Shown piece by piece: positions 47,949 through 50,532 of a stretch of DNA of 50,532 nucleotides; the stretch's first letter is position 1, and the number at the start of each line of letters is the position of its first letter. The stretch comes from Hofstenia miamia. Taxonomy: Eukaryota > Xenacoelomorpha > Acoela. The stretch lies in NCBI GenBank assembly GCA_004352715.1, contig SCFE01000044.1, positions 953,716 through 1,004,247 on the forward strand, read 5' to 3'. The position numbers and the translations under genes are program-made. Under the pieces are notes generated by a model, which made no database searches, had not been told where the DNA came from, and worked only from the letters and a program-made list of their open reading frames with translations.

Positions 47949-49265
47949 AAAGCAATAAAAGTTTTCATAAAAATATTCAAAGTCTTAAGATTATTACCAG
48001 TACATATATCCAGAAGCATATCTTAAGCAAGGAAGATGAAACAAGATACAAACAATTTAAGAAGATTAATCTTAAATGGAAAAAAGAAGAGTTAAGATTA
48101 AATTTTTTAAAAGATTGTTTGGATAATTCTTGTGTCCCAAAGTTTTTACATTTATCAATCCCCCCACATCTGCAAAATTTCAGAAAATATTTCAAACCCA
48201 GGCCCTGCGAAAAATAATTCAAAATACCAAAAATGAAGTAAGAAAATATAAAGAAATTTCGAATAATCAACTATCTACACTTTCTAATCCATCATTAATT
48301 CTAACCGTTTTCAATATACAAGTTGAAAAATGTTTAAAATCAATTGTGTATTAACAAACATGGGAAAAAACTTTAAAACTTGAAGAAAGAAATCATTATT
48401 GAAGAAATATTTCGTGTAAAGGATACTGTTTTTAATCTGTCATCAAGAAAATTAACTGACGTAGAAATGGAAGCTCTTGCATATGGAATGAAAATGTCCT
48501 GGCCCACAAAGTTTAACAAATTGAAAATTAAAATTGATACTGAAGTATTTTCAACCAACTGAATAACGTCAATAAATTCAATGAAGAAGATAAATCAAAA
48601 TGGCAAATAAGAATTAGAACATTAGTTGAAGCATACTGCAAGAATAAAATCCATGTACCTGATAAAGTTGTGAAATTATTAAATGCTCTAAAGAAATTAA
48701 GTACAGATGAATCTATTTACATTTGCAAAGCTGATAAAGGAAATGCTATTATAGTACAAGATCGTAAATACTACTTANTAGAAATGGAAGCTCTTGCATA
48801 TGGAATGAAAATGTCTTGGCCCACAAAGCTTAACAAATTGAAAATTAAAATTGATACTGAAGTATTTTTCAACCAACTGAATAACGTCAATAAATTCAAT
48901 GAAGAAGATAAATCAAAATGGCAAGTAAGAATTAGAACATTAGTTGAAGCATACTGCAAGAATAAAATCCATGTTCCTGATAAAGTTGTGGAATTATTAA
49001 ATGCTCTAAAGAAATTAAGTACAGATGAATCTATTTACATTTGCAAAGCTGATAAAGGAAATGCTATTATAGTACAAGATCGTAACTACTACTTAGATGG
49101 AATGAAGAAAATTTTGAATGATGAAACTAAGTTTAAGAAAAAAGTTGAGATGCACCAAGAATTTCTACATTGGAGAGGAAGAAAATTTCAACAACCAACT
49201 CTTACGCTTGAAACATGAAGGTAGTATTTCAGAAAGCATGTATAAAGATATGAAAAGCATTGGGT
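47945..49265 (+). pseudogene. Penelope-like RT, upstream domain, frameshifted
   Basis: Successive frames read in order. First (to 48217): SKEDETRYKQFKKINLKWKK, LNFLKDCLDNSCVPKFL. Second (to 48354): ALRKIIQNTKNEVRKYKEIS. Third (48380-48562): FNLSSRKLTDVEMEALAYGM. Fourth: LNALKKLSTDESIYICKADK, then GNAIIVQDRKYYL, present twice around the single N. Last (48958-49218, then 49118-49269): ILNDETKFKKKV, EEENFNNQLLRLKHEGSISE. NLSS...LT, the KADKGNAIIVQDR block and the LRxLKxEGxISE stretch are landmarks of Penelope-like ORFs ahead of the RT core. At least three frameshifts plus a stop make it non-functional. Confidence 0.87.
48462..49094 (+). repeat. 316-bp near-identical pair around a single N
   Basis: 48462-48777 and 48779-49094 match at an offset of 317 apart from a few substitutions and one T insertion (GTATTTTC versus GTATTTTTC near 48548 and 48865). 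The N at 48778 marks the join. Looks like two haplotypes laid end to end. Confidence 0.9.
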
Positions 49266-49269
49266 GCAC

Positions 49270-49702
49270 TAATCTATTAATTGTAATCTTAATAATAGTG
49301 TACAGGCAAAGTGCATGATATTTTTCAATAAAATGTAACATCGCTCAAACTATCATATTTACATAATGATCATAACTGCTGTAAACTACAACTGTCCCAT
49401 TTCGTACGATATCACTACATGCCGACAACATGGATAATAAATTACAAGCACCAAGTATATAGAGATAGTGACACTAAGCGTGTAGCATCAAAAAAATTCA
49501 AAAATTGATGTTATTTTCGAATGGGCATTGTCATGTACAATGATTGTCAAGCATTGAATATTTCAAGTTCTTAACATAAAAAATCAAGTACGTATTTAAG
49601 GTATTTCGTTTTCTACTCAAGTACTTTTCAAGTATTTCTACAAAATTAATCTTCACGTAAAAATATATATTCCTAATAATTATAACTAAGAAATAATATT
49701 GC
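49270..49702. repeat. 433-bp direct repeat, right copy
   Basis: Identical to 46665-47097. It interrupts the Penelope-like frame at GCTN, at about the point where the RT core should start. Beyond 49702 the sequence continues uniquely (TCGATTGTC...). Confidence 0.9.
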
Positions 49703-49868
49703 TCGATTGTCTTTGGCAGCAGACATGATCGCAAAGTTTAAATCAATATACCCGTTTTGCTGAACAGTCTTTAAAAGGCATCATAGCAGGAATTGTAGAT
49801 ATTAACAATATCTGCAAAAGTAAGGCCTGGAATCTAAATGCATGAGCTTGTTAGCTCCAATGCTGGAG

Positions 49869-49916
<48 letters not shown>

Positions 49917-50496
49917 CATACATATAATACACCATTGAATGACAGAAAGAGGTTTGACAATCAAATGCTATTGCTTTATGTTCCGCTGCAATTTGTTTAG
50001 GCATAGAGTACATCTCTGCCACGTTGAATTTATATATACAATAAAGTACTGTTGAAAATTATTAAAGAAAATTATATAGAAGCAATAAAGCAAAAGTAAG
50101 TCGAACGAAAAATGTGTATTATATATACTAATTAATTTACCTAATTAATTTTGAATTAAAAAATTAAAATATAATGCAATTAAATGCTCGAATTTTATTT
50201 AATTTTTTGATAAACAGCTGAAATAATTTTTAGCAGCTGCATCGTGAGATTCAAAAAATGACAGATTAAAGGCGGTCGTACAACCTATTAGCGCCGCCCA
50301 TATTTACGTCACAAATACAATCATTTTTGACTAAAATACGCGAAATAGTAAACCTTTAGGCAGCATTCGTCCGTAAAGAATTCCCATTGAAGTAATTAAA
50401 TCTATAAAAATATACATTAGATGCAAATTTCTCCCAAGACAGTTGCAAATTACAAACAGTCAAATTCGTATATAAAAATATATTTATATATACGTG

Positions 50497-50532
<36 letters not shown>
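49703..50532. other. AT-rich non-coding stretch with (TA)n
   Basis: TA microsatellites at 49879-49909 and 50501-50530. A small hairpin GCTCCA-ATGC-TGGAGC lies near 49855-49870. A patch with GCGCCGCC and TACGTCAC is at 50291-50313. No gene recognised. Confidence 0.5.

Larger units (their letters stand above)
47909..49269 (+). mobile_element. Penelope-like element, N-terminal half of ORF
   Basis: Penelope-like retroelement (RT plus GIY-YIG family) of which only the region upstream of the RT core remains. It runs from the hammerhead-like motif to about 49269, where the 433-bp repeat takes over. The RT palm (with its catalytic aspartates) and the GIY-YIG endonuclease are absent. Inside, a single N (48778) separates two near-identical ~316-bp stretches (48462-48777 and 48779-49094), most likely allelic contigs joined without merging. 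True element content is therefore about 300 bp shorter. Confidence 0.85.

Overview
This is a gap-ridden piece of an AT-rich eukaryotic, probably invertebrate animal, genome. The evidence is the transposon content (Tc1/mariner, an R2/R4-type LINE carrying a restriction-like endonuclease, a CR1/Jockey-type LINE, a Penelope-like element), very abundant (TA)n microsatellites, long non-coding stretches, and the absence of operons or dense coding. I cannot name the species. I found no convincing host gene, tRNA, rRNA or CRISPR array. Every recognisable protein is a decayed transposable-element fragment with stops, frameshifts or missing catalytic parts.

Layout. 1-800: no feature beyond a small hairpin. 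848-1184 (+): fragment of an R2/R4-type LINE cut by a 1000-N gap. 3666-5786 and 14999-17348: two copies of an unclassified ~2.1 kb repeat with (TA)n at both ends. 7528-8087: a mariner-like MITE with inverted repeats and TA duplications. 8760-14998: featureless AT-rich DNA with microsatellites. 19219-21708: a contig lying between two 1000-N gaps that begins and ends with the same 755 bp (period 1735 bp). It holds a dead Tc1-like transposase fused to the 3' end of an R2/R4-type LINE. 22723-23925 (-): a CR1/Jockey-type LINE remnant with a (CTA)n tail. 24381-24410: a sequence that looks like a leftover Nextera mate-pair junction adapter. 25456-28130: patches of GATCCG and GGCCAA repeats that may be DNA-transposon ends. 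28958-29285: possible start of an unidentified transposon or gene, cut by a gap. 34759-36426 (-): the best-preserved R2/R4-type LINE copy, 5'-truncated next to the RT active-site motif, with (ATT)n on both sides. 39773-40076 and 44903-45195: candidate hAT-like non-autonomous elements. 46665-49702: N-terminal half of a Penelope-like element with a degenerate hammerhead-ribozyme-like motif in front and a 433 bp direct repeat on each side.

Assembly quality matters here. There are about 4.85 kb of N in eight gaps, and four single Ns. At least two of the single Ns (16605, 48778) and one 100-N gap (35600-35699) have the same sequence on both sides, so they look like unmerged overlapping (allelic) contigs. 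Several apparent duplications in the window should be read in that light. The three R2/R4-type LINE copies (848, 20220, 34822) are one family and are the most informative biological content; the ends of two of them lie in or next to AAT-rich sequence.
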